Assembly: GCA_017854855.1 (NCBI GenBank)
Contig: JAFMGZ010000009.1
Location: 1 to 51,022 of the forward strand
Origin: Sulfitobacter sp.
Lineage (GTDB): Bacteria; Pseudomonadota; Alphaproteobacteria; Rhodobacterales; Rhodobacteraceae
Length of the DNA: 51,022 bases
Direction of reading: 5' to 3'
Below are positions 32,486 through 40,962 of the stretch, piece after piece; within the stretch, counting starts at the first letter, position 1, and every line of letters starts with the position of its first letter. The notes under the pieces are model-generated. The model ran no database searches. It saw nothing but the letters and a program-made list of their open reading frames with translations, and was not told the DNA's origin. Made by a program: the position numbers and the translations under genes.

Positions 32486-32632
32486 TTACTTGTACTTACC
32501 TGTGTATGTTGGCTCAACCGAGATCGGCTCTGGCGCAACAACAACGTATTCTTCTTCGCTCTGGCCACTTGTGCATGCAGAAACAGCGGCGATAAAACCG
32601 ATGGCTGCCAAGAATTTGATGCTCTTCGACAT
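32486..32632 (-). CDS. Very small lipoprotein, 48 residues
   Basis: MSKSIKFLAAIGFIAAVSAC is a lipoprotein signal with lipobox VSAC and predicted acylated Cys20. Only about 28 residues follow, rich in Glu, Val and Pro (SEEEYVVVAPEPISVEP) and ending YTGKYK. AGGAGA precedes the ATG at 32632. A longer in-frame reading from 32740 is rejected, because it lacks this signal and crosses promoter-like DNA. Function is unknown; it is likely an abundant envelope lipoprotein. The 214-base gap upstream of it shows no other gene. Confidence 0.75.
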   Translation of the reverse strand: MSKSIKFLAAIGFIAAVSACTSGQSEEEYVVVAPEPISVEPTYTGKYK

Positions 32633-32846
32633 CTGTGTCTCCTGTGTATATGAGTGGGACGCGCATTGAATGACTGCCTCACACGCCCCGTTTCTGAGGT
32701 AAGGGATACTTGGGTATTCCTTGACGAGACCATAGAGCAATCTGCTGCAAAAACATATGGCAGCGAATGCAATCGGCAGACTTGTGACGCCAAAGCCTCA
32801 ATTCCCATCGTGCATGAACCTTCAGCCGCAAGATATTGTGGTTTCA

Positions 32847-33227
32847 TTATAAACCCTCCCAGATACAGGTGTTGTCCTGCACACGGTACGCTTCGAAAAA
32901 CTGCGTTGCATCGGGGTAAGACACCCCAAATTCGGTCTCTTGGCTGGCAAGCGATACAACAATCACATCACCGCTCAGGCCATATTCCGCGATATAGGGC
33001 AGCGCCATCGTTTCGCATAAAAAGGTCATGTCGCTGGCCGTGGCTTCAGGGTCCTGCCCCTCTGCGTCAGAGGTGATTTCGGGCGCGACAAAGCGAAAGC
33101 GCAGCCAGGTTTCGGAACCGATCGTATCCACCAGCACCTCTTGCAGGGTAATCGGCTGGCCCGAGGGCACGTCGATGGCCAGCGCCGGGCTGGCGGCAAG
33201 GACAAGGGACAGGATCAGCGGTTTCAC
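32847..33227 (-). CDS. Exported DUF6497 protein
   Basis: A 126-residue protein with signal peptide MKPLILSLVLAASPALA. The start is GTG at 33227, overlapping the cupin stop in a GTGA junction, so it is translationally coupled. The mature part is a beta-rich domain (ETWLRFRFVAPEI, DVIVVSLASQETEFGVSYPD) ending in CIWEGL, with two Cys that could form a disulfide. It matches the DUF6497 pattern known in roseobacters. It is periplasmic with unknown function. Confidence 0.78.
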   Translation of the reverse strand: MKPLILSLVLAASPALAIDVPSGQPITLQEVLVDTIGSETWLRFRFVAPEITSDAEGQDPEATASDMTFLCETMALPYIAEYGLSGDVIVVSLASQETEFGVSYPDATQFFEAYRVQDNTCIWEGL

Positions 33228-33619
33228 GGTGCTGTTTCCTCTTGGGTGGGGAAATCGGCAGGCGAAAGGATCTCGATCAGTTCCAGATCATCGGAATGGC
33301 GGACCTCGCGGTGTTTGATGCCCGGCGGCTGCAACACACAGGAACCTGCGCGCAGAACATGTTCGCCCGTTCCCTCGTATTCAAAAACCACCCAGCCCTG
33401 GGTGACATAGACCATCTGGAAATCCAGATCATGCGAATGCCAGGTGGCCGGGCTTTCCATGCCGGGCACCGCGCGGATCACATGGGCACCATAAGCCCCT
33501 TTGGTCGCGTCCTTGATCCCAAGGTCGCGGTATTCAAAGAAGGGGCGCAGCCCTGCGCCCTGAAACTTGCCGTCATCGGCATGGGCGATGGTAAAGGCCT
33601 GGTTCTTCCAAAGTGTCAT
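33224..33619 (-). CDS. Cupin-domain protein
   Basis: About 131 residues, starting MTLWKNQAFTIAHADDGKFQ. The cupin motif 1 region is TWHSHDLDFQMVYVTQGWVVFEYEG and motif 2 is LRAGSCVLQPPGIKHREVRHSDDLELIEI; these blocks hold candidate metal residues His-x-His, an acidic residue and a later His. The single-domain beta barrel suggests a sugar-isomerase-like, dioxygenase-like or binding role that I cannot resolve. It is coupled to the DUF6497 gene by overlap and lies 127 bases downstream of pccB, separated by a REP-like double hairpin. Confidence 0.82.
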   Translation of the reverse strand: MTLWKNQAFTIAHADDGKFQGAGLRPFFEYRDLGIKDATKGAYGAHVIRAVPGMESPATWHSHDLDFQMVYVTQGWVVFEYEGTGEHVLRAGSCVLQPPGIKHREVRHSDDLELIEILSPADFPTQEETAP

Positions 33620-33637
33620 GGCGCATGATCCTTGTAA

Positions 33638-33682
33638 GGTGGGCATGATGCCCACCCCGCGACGGTGGACGAGGCGTCCACC
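33638..33682. repeat. REP-like pair of perfect palindromes downstream of pccB
   Basis: GGTGGGCA/TGCCCACC (33638-33645 and 33649-33656, 3-base loop) is followed 7 bases later by GGTGGACG/CGTCCACC (33664-33671 and 33675-33682, 3-base loop). The two hairpins share the GGTGG..CCACC frame. They sit in the pccB-cupin gap and could protect or end the pccB message. They resemble dispersed palindromic elements of other bacteria. Confidence 0.65.
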
Positions 33683-33746
33683 CTACAGCCTGCCCGCCGC
33701 GGGTGGTGGACAGGCATGTGAAGGCGGACGGAAAGACATCAAAGCT

Positions 33747-35279
33747 CTACAACGGAATGTTATCGTGCTTTTTCCAGGGCATCTCTTTCTTCTTGTTGCG
33801 CAGTGACGCAAAGGCCCGCGCGATCCGTTTGCGCGTGGTGCGCGGCTGGATCACTTCATCGATGAAACCACGCTCTGCGGCGACAAAGGGATTGGCAAAG
33901 CGCGCTTCGTAATCCGCCGTATGCTGCGCGATCTTATCGGCATCGCCCTTGTCCGCACGGTGGATAATCTCGACCGCCCCCTTGGCCCCCATCACCGCAA
34001 CCTCTGCGGTGGGCCAGGCATAGTTGAAATCGGCCTGCAAATGCTTGGACGCCATCACCACATAGGCACCGCCATAGGTCTTGCGGGTGGCAATTGTCAC
34101 CATAGGCACAGTCGCCTCGCCATAGGCGAACAGCAGCTTGGCACCATGTTTGATCACGCCGCCGTATTCCTGTGACGTACCGGGCAGGAAGCCGGGCACA
34201 TCGACCAGCGTCAGGATCGGGATTTCGAAAGCGTCACAAAAGCGGACGAACCGCGCGGCCTTGCGCGAGCTGTCGATGTCCAGAACCCCCGCCAGCACCA
34301 TCGGCTGGTTGGCGACAACACCCACGGTGCGGCCCTCGATCCGGATAAAGCCGGTGATGATGTTCTTGGCAAAATCCTGCTGAATTTCGTAAAAATCGCT
34401 TTCATCCGCCAGCTTGAGGATCAGCTCTTTCATGTCGTAGGGCGTATTGGCATTGGCGGGCACCAATGTGTCCAGCGACGGCTCGATCCGGTCAGGTTCA
34501 TCAAAGAACGGACGCACGGGCGGTGCCTCGCGGTTGTTGGCGGGCAGGAAATCCACCAGCCTGCGGACCTCGGCCAATGCCTCCACATCGTTCTCAAAGG
34601 CCGCGTCAGCGACAGAAGACTTCTTGGTATGGGTAGATGCGCCGCCCAGTTCTTCTGCGGTGACCTGTTCGTTGGTCACGGTTTTCACGACCTCGGGGCC
34701 GGTCACAAACATGTAAGAGCTGTCTTTGACCATAAATATAAAATCAGTCATCGCGGGCGAATAGACCGCGCCACCCGCGCAGGGCCCCATGATCACGCTG
34801 ATCTGCGGCACCACGCCAGAGGCCATGACGTTACGTTGAAAGATTTCACCGTAGCCGGCCAGCGAATCCACGCCTTCCTGAATACGTGCACCACCTGAAT
34901 CGTTGATCCCGATCACAGGTGCCCCGTTTTGCACCGCCATATCCATGATCTTGCAGATTTTCTTGGCGTGGGTCTCAGAGACCGAACCGCCCAGCACGGT
35001 AAAATCCTGCGAGAACACATAGACCAGACGGCCGTTGATCGTGCCCCAGCCCGTGACAACACCGTCACCCGCAGGCTTTTGATCTTCCATCCCGAAATCA
35101 GTGCAGCGGTGCGTCACGAACATGTCGAACTCTTCAAAAGAGCCCTCGTCCAGCAGCAGATCCACCCGTTCCCGCGCTGTCAGCTTGCCACGCCCATGCT
35201 GCGCGTCAATCCGCCCCTTGCCGCCGCCCATACGGGCCGTTTCGCGGCGATCTTCCAGCTGTTCGAGAATATCTTTCAT
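33747..35279 (-). CDS. pccB: Propionyl-CoA carboxylase beta subunit (carboxyltransferase)
   Basis: A 510-residue carboxyltransferase that moves CO2 from biotin on PccA to propionyl-CoA, giving (S)-methylmalonyl-CoA. It has the duplicated crotonase-like fold: first half [20 protein letters not shown] with oxyanion-hole glycines and [15 protein letters not shown], second half [16 protein letters not shown] and [16 protein letters not shown]. Length matches PccB. It is the first gene of the minus-strand run, about 70 bases downstream of an ATTTGCAAAT palindrome that fits the binding motif of ScfR/PccR regulators. Confidence 0.95.
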   Translation of the reverse strand: MKDILEQLEDRRETARMGGGKGRIDAQHGRGKLTARERVDLLLDEGSFEEFDMFVTHRCTDFGMEDQKPAGDGVVTGWGTINGRLVYVFSQDFTVLGGSVSETHAKKICKIMDMAVQNGAPVIGINDSGGARIQEGVDSLAGYGEIFQRNVMASGVVPQISVIMGPCAGGAVYSPAMTDFIFMVKDSSYMFVTGPEVVKTVTNEQVTAEELGGASTHTKKSSVADAAFENDVEALAEVRRLVDFLPANNREAPPVRPFFDEPDRIEPSLDTLVPANANTPYDMKELILKLADESDFYEIQQDFAKNIITGFIRIEGRTVGVVANQPMVLAGVLDIDSSRKAARFVRFCDAFEIPILTLVDVPGFLPGTSQEYGGVIKHGAKLLFAYGEATVPMVTIATRKTYGGAYVVMASKHLQADFNYAWPTAEVAVMGAKGAVEIIHRADKGDADKIAQHTADYEARFANPFVAAERGFIDEVIQPRTTRKRIARAFASLRNKKKEMPWKKHDNIPL

Positions 35280-35350
35280 GGTTCACCCCTGCTTAATATT
35301 TCAGTCATGATACAAGGCAGGCCCATACAGAGGGAAGGGCGTTTCTGAAT

Positions 35351-35400
35351 ATTTGCAAATCATTTTCAGGGCTATCTATGCAAAGTGTAAAATTGCAAAT
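35351..35400. promoter_or_regulatory. Candidate ScfR/PccR binding sites in the pccB-MFS divergent region
   Basis: The palindrome ATTTGCAAAT is at 35351-35360. Further half-matches lie at 35379-35385 (TGCAAAG) and 35393-35400 (TTGCAAAT). RamB/PrpR/PccR-type regulators are known to bind TTTGCAAA-like motifs, and a regulator of that family is encoded 1.3 kb away. The sites lie 72-121 bases upstream of pccB and 51-100 bases upstream of the MFS gene. Confidence 0.6.
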
Positions 35401-35450
35401 TCACGCTGATCTTCTCGACAAGCTACACTGACCGGTTTACTTGCATTTGC

Positions 35451-36686
35451 ATGAATGCACCCTCCCCTTCAGTGCCGGTCATCCGCTTTCTCGATCGCAG
35501 CACCCCGCCCCATGTGTCCACGCTGATCCTGCTTGCGGGATTGTCGGCGCTGGTGATGAACATCTTTTTGCCCAGCCTGCCGCATATGGCAGAGTATTTT
35601 GGCACGGAATATGCGGTCATGCAGCTCTCTGTGCCGCTGTATTTGCTGTGCAGCGCGATCATGCAGCTGTTCATCGGGCCGATCTCGGACAATCTGGGCC
35701 GCAGGCCGGTGATGATTGCGGGGCTGATCTTGTTCATGCTGGCCACGCTGGGCTGTATCTATGCGCCAACGACCACTGTCTTTTTGATTTTCCGGGTGGC
35801 GCAGGCCGTGATCGCCACGGCGATGGTGCTCAGCCGTGCGGTGCTGCGCGACCTTTATACCCAGGATCAGGCCGCGTCCAAGATCGGCTATGTCACCATG
35901 GGCATGGCGTTGGTGCCAATGATTGCACCTGCCGTCGGCGGCGCGATTGAGCAGTTCTATGAATGGCATGTCACCTTCTGGCTGATGTTTGCGATTGCCG
36001 GTGCGATCCTGATCCTTACCCTTTTCGACATGGGCGAGACGGCCAAGGCATCCTCAAAATCCATTCTGGCCCAATTTGGCGAATACCCCGAACTGCTGCG
36101 CTCTCCGCGCTTTTGGGGCTATGCGATGGCGTCGGCCTTTTGCTCTGGCGCGTTCTTTGCCTATCTGGGCGGCGCGCCCTTTGTGGGCTCCACCGTGTTC
36201 GGCCTCGATCCCTTTTGGCTGGGCATGTATTTTGGTGCCCCTGCGGTGGGCTATTTCACCGGCAATTTCATCACCGGCCTGTTTGCAACCCGCTTTGGCG
36301 TCAACCGCATGGTGCTGTGGGGGTGTCTGGCCAATGCAGCGGGCGGGGCCCTTTCCCTCACGATCTTCTTGCTGGGCTACGGCACCGCAGAGACCTTCTT
36401 TGGCATGATGACACTGATCGGTCTCGGCAACGGTCTTTGCATCCCCAACGCAACCGCAGGGATGCTGTCCGTGCGCCCACATCTGGCCGGCACTGCCTCT
36501 GGTCTGGGCGGGGCGATCATGATCGGCGGCGGCTCTGGTCTGGCGGTACTGGTCGGCTATCTGCTGACACCAGAGACCGGAGCCTATCCGCTGATCCTGC
36601 TGATGCTGGCGACCGCCATCGCGGGGGTCTGCTCCATCTTGCTGGTGATCCGCCGCGAGCGGCATCTGAACCTTACGGCAGGCTGA
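35451..36686 (+). CDS. MFS transporter, Bcr/CflA type
   Basis: A 411-residue, twelve-helix major-facilitator protein of the Bcr/CflA drug-exporter branch. The loop 2-3 signature appears as GPISDNLGRRPVMIAGLILF and the family-like first helix as LILLAGLSALVMNIFLPSLP. The substrate is unknown. A role in propionate or acid handling is only suggested by its position between pccB and the ScfR-type regulator and by the shared TTTGCAAA-type sites. No good Shine-Dalgarno precedes the ATG, which lies within TTGCATTTGCATGAATGCA. Confidence 0.88.
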   Translation: MNAPSPSVPVIRFLDRSTPPHVSTLILLAGLSALVMNIFLPSLPHMAEYFGTEYAVMQLSVPLYLLCSAIMQLFIGPISDNLGRRPVMIAGLILFMLATLGCIYAPTTTVFLIFRVAQAVIATAMVLSRAVLRDLYTQDQAASKIGYVTMGMALVPMIAPAVGGAIEQFYEWHVTFWLMFAIAGAILILTLFDMGETAKASSKSILAQFGEYPELLRSPRFWGYAMASAFCSGAFFAYLGGAPFVGSTVFGLDPFWLGMYFGAPAVGYFTGNFITGLFATRFGVNRMVLWGCLANAAGGALSLTIFLLGYGTAETFFGMMTLIGLGNGLCIPNATAGMLSVRPHLAGTASGLGGAIMIGGGSGLAVLVGYLLTPETGAYPLILLMLATAIAGVCSILLVIRRERHLNLTAG

Positions 36687-36708
36687 CGCCCAGCGCTTGC
36701 AGGCACGG

Positions 36709-36749
36709 CTTTGCAAAGCTAGGCTGCCCCTAACTGCAAAGTTGCAAAG
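36709..36749 (+). promoter_or_regulatory. Candidate autoregulatory ScfR/PccR sites
   Basis: CTTTGCAAAG at 36709-36718 is a perfect 10-base palindrome, and CTGCAAAGTTGCAAAG lies at 36734-36749, ending 8 bases before the regulator start. The same core occurs upstream of pccB. This fits autoregulation, as reported for some members of this family. Confidence 0.65.
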
Positions 36750-36757
36750 GGTGCGCC

Positions 36758-38158
36758 ATGGCAAGTCAGAAACTCTATGCCGGAGCCAAGCTGCGCGAAT
36801 TGCGCACCAAACTGGGACTGACGCAAAAGGATTTTGCAACCCGGCTGGGCGTTTCCCTGCCCTACCTCAACCAGATGGAAAACAACAACCGTCCCGTCAG
36901 CACGACCGTTGTACTTGCCCTTGCGACAGAATTTGGGATGGATGTCACAGAGCTGAGCGCAGGCGATGGCGAGCGGCTGGTCAGCGACATGCGCGAGGCG
37001 CTGGCTGATCCGGTTTTTCAGGGCAAGATGCCCCCGCTGGCTGATATCCGCCTTGCGGCCTCCAACGCGCCCGGGCTGGCGCGGGCCTTTCTTGACCTGC
37101 ACCAAGGCTACCGCCAGACCCATGAACGCCTTGCCTCTCTGGATGAGGCCCTGGGCCGTGAAGATGCCCGCGCGGCCCCCTCACCCTGGGAAGAAGTGCG
37201 TGATTTCTTTCACTATTGCGACAATTACATAGATGCCGTGGACCGCGCGGCCGAACATTTTGCCATGCGGCAGGACCCGCAGACAACCATGCGCGCCTGC
37301 GCCATTGCCGCGCTTCACGAGGCGGGCGTGGCTGTCGCATTCGATGACACCGCAACTCTGCGCCGCTTTGATCCTGCCGCCAAAAAGCTGCATTTATCTG
37401 CGCAGTCGCCCTCAGAGACCCAGACCTTTCAGCTGCTGCTGCAAGTCGCCCTGATCCATCAGAACGCCCTGCTCGAAGCGACGCTTGATCTGGCGCGATT
37501 TACCACCGAAGCCGCGCGCGACATCGCCAAGATCGGTCTGGCCAACTACTTTGCCGGGGCGGCCCTGCTGCCCTATGGCCGTTTTCAGGCCGCAGCCCAA
37601 GAGTGCCGCCATGATCTTGAACTGCTTTCCAGCCGCTTTGGGGCTTCGATCGAACAGATCGCCCATCGCTTGTCCACGCTGCAACGTCCCGGCGCAAAAG
37701 GCGTGCCGTTCTTTTTTGTCAGGGTGGATCAGGCGGGCACGATCACCAAACGCCATTCCGCCACGCGGCTGCAATTTGCCCGCTTTGGCGGGGCCTGCCC
37801 CTTGTGGAATGTCCATAGCGCCTTTGAGACGCCGGGCCGTTTCCTGCGCCAGCTTGCCGAAACACCTGACGGCGTGCGCTATATCTCTTTGGCCCGCGAC
37901 ATCAGCAAACCCGCAGGGTGCTTTGGCGCGCCCGTGCGGCGCTATGCCATCGCCTTGGGATGTGAAATGCGCCATGCCCATCAATTGGTCTATGCCGACG
38001 GGCTGGACCTGAACCGCGACAGCGCCTTTGAGCCCATCGGCATTTCCTGTCGCATCTGCGAACGCAAGAACTGCCACCAGCGCGCCGTGCCGCCGCTGGA
38101 ACGGCATCTGGTGGTCGACCCTGATCGCCGCGACATCCTGCCCTACCGCGTTGAATGA
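36758..38158 (+). CDS. pccR: ScfR-family short-chain acyl-CoA-responsive transcriptional regulator (PccR-like)
   Basis: A 466-residue regulator with an N-terminal XRE helix-turn-helix (about 7-62: LGLTQKDFATRLGVSLPYLN) and a middle domain of the M78-peptidase-like/DUF2083 type found in RamB, PrpR and PccR. A C-terminal cysteine cluster CRICERKNC (Cys431, 434 and 439) could bind an Fe-S cluster, as reported for mycobacterial PrpR. Regulators of this family sense acyl-CoA and control propionyl-CoA or acetate assimilation. The assignment to pccB here rests on adjacency and shared TTTGCAAA-type motifs; the ligand is not proven. Confidence 0.85.
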   Translation: MASQKLYAGAKLRELRTKLGLTQKDFATRLGVSLPYLNQMENNNRPVSTTVVLALATEFGMDVTELSAGDGERLVSDMREALADPVFQGKMPPLADIRLAASNAPGLARAFLDLHQGYRQTHERLASLDEALGREDARAAPSPWEEVRDFFHYCDNYIDAVDRAAEHFAMRQDPQTTMRACAIAALHEAGVAVAFDDTATLRRFDPAAKKLHLSAQSPSETQTFQLLLQVALIHQNALLEATLDLARFTTEAARDIAKIGLANYFAGAALLPYGRFQAAAQECRHDLELLSSRFGASIEQIAHRLSTLQRPGAKGVPFFFVRVDQAGTITKRHSATRLQFARFGGACPLWNVHSAFETPGRFLRQLAETPDGVRYISLARDISKPAGCFGAPVRRYAIALGCEMRHAHQLVYADGLDLNRDSAFEPIGISCRICERKNCHQRAVPPLERHLVVDPDRRDILPYRVE

Positions 38159-38198
38159 TGCCTCAAGGGGTTCGGGGTTTCAGAAAACCATCCAGGAT

Positions 38199-38870
38199 TT
38201 ACTGTCTGGCCGCCCGCCAGCCAGATGCACGCGCCTGCGCTTCGGAACAAAACCAGCGCTCGCCCTGCTCCGGCCGGATGCCGGTGCGCTCATAGAACTT
38301 CTGCCCCGGCATGTGGTAGATCCGCTTGCCATCCGCGCTGATGTTCCCCTTGATCTGACAGGCCGCATCCGGCGCATTGCGCCCCTCGATCCGCGTCAAA
38401 CGGTACCGCGCGGGCGATTGCATGGAAAACCCGTGAATGCCACGGTCCGCCACGGCAGCGGCTTTTTCCTCAAGGTCATAGTCATAGGAATATCTGCGAT
38501 AGGCATAGGCCAGTCCGGCCTCAACCAATTGGCGGCCAATGTCCTGATCTGCCACGAAACATTTTGCCACCATGCGCCCGTACCGGTCGGTATCCACAGC
38601 AACACAGCGCGCGGTCGCCCCCTGATAGAGATCACGAACCTGTCGGGTCACCCAATCCCCGCACCCCCAGTTCTGCCCTGACAGCGTGGTGCAGGGCTGG
38701 TCACGCTCTGGTGCATCAATCCCGTGCAGACGCACGCGGGTTTCCCCAACATCCAGCGTGTCACCGTCAATGACCTGGACCTTGCCCACCACAGCGGCCG
38801 CAGCAACTGGCACAGCACATGCCAAAAGCATAAACAGGCAGAGCGGGAAACAGGCTGAAATTCTTAACAT
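38199..38870 (-). CDS. Exported thermonuclease-family nuclease (SNase-like)
   Basis: A 223-residue protein with a signal peptide (MLRISACFPLCLFMLLACAV and AVPVAAAA). An SNase-like OB fold follows, with VIDGDTLDVGETRVRLHGIDAPERDQPC (metal Asp and the first Arg/Glu of the catalytic set), and RCVAVDTDRYGRMVAKCFVA (second Arg) as blocks at about 33-60 and 90-110. It is secreted or periplasmic and degrades or modifies nucleic acid if active. Several later Cys residues suggest disulfides. A perfect TTAA-N7-TTAA box and terminator-like hairpin lie upstream. It is on the opposite strand to the regulator gene before it. Confidence 0.82.
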   Translation of the reverse strand: MLRISACFPLCLFMLLACAVPVAAAAVVGKVQVIDGDTLDVGETRVRLHGIDAPERDQPCTTLSGQNWGCGDWVTRQVRDLYQGATARCVAVDTDRYGRMVAKCFVADQDIGRQLVEAGLAYAYRRYSYDYDLEEKAAAVADRGIHGFSMQSPARYRLTRIEGRNAPDAACQIKGNISADGKRIYHMPGQKFYERTGIRPEQGERWFCSEAQARASGWRAARQ

Positions 38871-38914
38871 GCCCGGACTGTGGCCCAGAGCTTGGCCTTG
38901 ATCAACGTAAACCG

Positions 38915-38939
38915 TTAAGAAACCTTAATCATTTCTTAA
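38915..38939 (-). promoter_or_regulatory. CtrA-type box upstream of the nuclease gene
   Basis: TTAA-N7-TTAA occurs at 38925-38939, with an extra TTAA at 38915-38918. This is the full consensus of the CtrA response-regulator site known in alphaproteobacteria, 55-69 bases upstream of the nuclease start on the minus strand. No other CtrA-dependent gene type is visible here, so function is inferred from the motif only. Confidence 0.45.
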
Positions 38940-38972
38940 CGCGTTTCGCGGAACGCCTTTTTCATCACAAAT

Positions 38973-39040
38973 CCCTCAACGCGTCCAAACCTTTGAGTGC
39001 AGACAGCGCTAAGGGGGCAGGTTTTTGCGATGCGTCTCAG
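38973..39040 (+). repeat. Dispersed roughly 70-base intergenic repeat, copy B
   Basis: Matches copy A (20861-20930) at about 52 of 70 aligned columns with the same orientation; AACGCGT, CAGACAGCG and GGGGGCA are shared. It contains half of the CAGCGCT/AGCGCTG stem at 39004-39045, which overlaps the betA stop. Confidence 0.55.
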
Positions 39041-39045
39041 CGCTG
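39004..39045 (-). terminator. Candidate betA transcript-end hairpin
   Basis: CAGCGCT (39004-39010) pairs with AGCGCTG (39039-39045) across a 28-base loop and overlaps the betA stop codon. On the minus strand a run of five As lies inside the loop and no U-tract follows, so it is a weak terminator. Confidence 0.35.
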
Positions 39046-40695
39046 TGATGTTTCCCATTCAGGGTGGTTCCAAGGCGCATCATTGGCACGTGGCAAAGGG
39101 TCTTTGCCCAGCAGATGATCCGACACTTTTTCGCCAACCATGATGGATGGTGCGTTGAGATTGCCATTGGTGATGCGCGGGAAAATCGAACTGTCGGCCA
39201 CGCGCAAACCCTCAACCCCGATCACACGCGCCTTTGGGTCAACCACGGCATGAAGGTCATCCGCCCGCCCCATGCGGCAGGTGCCACAGGGGTGATAGGC
39301 GCTCTCGGCATGCTCCCGGATCACCTCGTCCAGCTCCGCATCGGTCTGATAGGCCGCGCCGGGCTGGATTTCATGTTTCACGAAGGGCTTGAATGCCTCT
39401 TGGGCAAATATCTCTCGGGTGAGGCGAATACAGGTACGGAATTCATCCCAATCCTGCGGATGTGACATGTAGTTGAACCGGATTACCGGATCATCCGCCG
39501 GATCGGCAGAACGCAGGGTGACCGCCCCGCGCGACCGGGACCGCATCGGGCCGGTATGGGCCTGAAACCCATGCCCCTCTGCGGCGGCCTGACCGTCATA
39601 GCGCACGGCGATGGGCAGGAAATGAAACTGGATGTCAGGATAGGGCACACCGGCCTTGGACCGGATAAAGCCCGCACTTTCAAACTGGTTGGAGGCCCCC
39701 ATGCCGCGTTTGAAAAACAGCCATTGCGCACCAATCCATGCCTTGGAAAACAGGTTCCAGTGTTTGTACAGCGTGATCGGCTGCGAGGCGGCCATCTGGA
39801 TATACATCTCTAGGTGGTCTTGCAGGTTTGCCCCCACCCCGGGACGGTCGGCCACAACGTCGATCCCATGTTCGGCCAGATGGGCCGCAGGGCCGATCCC
39901 CGACAACATCAACAGTTTCGGCGAATTGATAGAAGAGGCCGCCAGCACCACTTCGCGCTCTGCCTCGATCACCTCACGCTGCCCCTTGCGCAGCACCTCG
40001 ACACCGGTGGCGCGTCCTTCCTTGATCACGACCCGCTGGGCCAGCGCGCGCACCACCTCAACATTGCCGGTCTTTTGCGCAGGCCGCAGATAGGCATTGG
40101 CCGCAGACCAGCGCCGCCCGTTCCAGACCGTCTGCTCCATCGGGCCAAAGCCTTCTTGCTTTTGCCCGTTGTAATCATCGGTGACCTGGTAGCCCGCTTG
40201 CTGCCCCGCATCGACAAAGGCCTGAAACAGCGGGTTTTCCCGTGGTCCGCGGCTGACATGCAAAGGACCATCCGTGCCGCGCCATGCCGGATCACCGCCA
40301 TGACCACTGTCATGCCAGCTTTCCATGCGTTTGTAATAGGGCAGCACATCCGCATAGGCCCAGCCGCGTGCGCCCGCCTCTTCCCAATGATCAAAGTCCT
40401 GGGCATGGCCGCGTACATAGACCATCCCGTTGATGCTGGATGATCCACCAATGACCTTGCCACGCGGACAGGCCAGACGGCGGTTGCCCAGATGCGGTTC
40501 GGGCTCGGAACGGTAGCCCCAGTCATAGGTCTTCATGTTCATCGGATAGCTTAGCGCCGCAGGCATCTGGATCAGCGGTCCTGCATCCGTGCCGCCGTGT
40601 TCGATCACGATCACCCTGCGCCCGGCCTGCGCCAGCCGATAGGCCATGGCACAGCCCGCGCTGCCGGCACCCACGATTACAAATTCCGCTTTCAT
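39037..40695 (-). CDS. betA: Choline dehydrogenase (GMC oxidoreductase)
   Basis: About 552 residues; FAD flavoprotein oxidising choline to betaine aldehyde at the membrane. The N-terminal dinucleotide-binding motif is [15 protein letters not shown] (GAGSAG at 9-14), with the GMC signature [13 protein letters not shown] mid-protein. The catalytic pair is His468 ([12 protein letters not shown]) and a later Asn near residue 514 ([10 protein letters not shown]). The ATG at 40695 is chosen because the FAD motif begins right after it; the longer frame to 40836 crosses a hairpin-rich leader. It follows betB in the order betI-betC-betB-betA. Confidence 0.95.
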   Translation of the reverse strand: MKAEFVIVGAGSAGCAMAYRLAQAGRRVIVIEHGGTDAGPLIQMPAALSYPMNMKTYDWGYRSEPEPHLGNRRLACPRGKVIGGSSSINGMVYVRGHAQDFDHWEEAGARGWAYADVLPYYKRMESWHDSGHGGDPAWRGTDGPLHVSRGPRENPLFQAFVDAGQQAGYQVTDDYNGQKQEGFGPMEQTVWNGRRWSAANAYLRPAQKTGNVEVVRALAQRVVIKEGRATGVEVLRKGQREVIEAEREVVLAASSINSPKLLMLSGIGPAAHLAEHGIDVVADRPGVGANLQDHLEMYIQMAASQPITLYKHWNLFSKAWIGAQWLFFKRGMGASNQFESAGFIRSKAGVPYPDIQFHFLPIAVRYDGQAAAEGHGFQAHTGPMRSRSRGAVTLRSADPADDPVIRFNYMSHPQDWDEFRTCIRLTREIFAQEAFKPFVKHEIQPGAAYQTDAELDEVIREHAESAYHPCGTCRMGRADDLHAVVDPKARVIGVEGLRVADSSIFPRITNGNLNAPSIMVGEKVSDHLLGKDPLPRANDAPWNHPEWETSQR

Positions 40696-40716
40696 CACAT
40701 CCCCTTCGTGATTCCG

Positions 40717-40837
40717 CGCAGGGTCAAGGATGCGCATCGCGCACCGGGCGCATGCCCGGCTTGTCCTTGACGCTGCGGGAATGGCATCGTCAAAATCGAT
40801 CAGGTGTCTTGAGCCACGGATTGTGGGCTCAAGCACC
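40717..40837 (-). promoter_or_regulatory. Hairpin-rich leader between betB and betA
   Basis: Two strong structures occupy the 267-base gap. In minus-strand order, GGTG-CTTGAGCC/GGCTCAAG-CACC (40837-40826 and 40815-40803, one bulge) comes first. A 14-bp stem with one mismatch (40777-40764 and 40730-40717) follows, enclosing a perfect CCGGGC/GCCCGG hairpin (40744-40749 and 40754-40759). The second ends 21 bases before the betA start. Possible roles are attenuation, processing or uneven expression of betB and betA. Confidence 0.5.
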
Positions 40838-40962
40838 TCTCAGCATATTTCACTTCCGCCCCGCACCCGCAGACCCGCAGCGATAGGTCTTGTGCATCTC
40901 AACCCGCAGAGCGTCTTGCGCGTCAGTGCGCCTTTGGACAGGCCCCCTCAGAACAAGACCCC

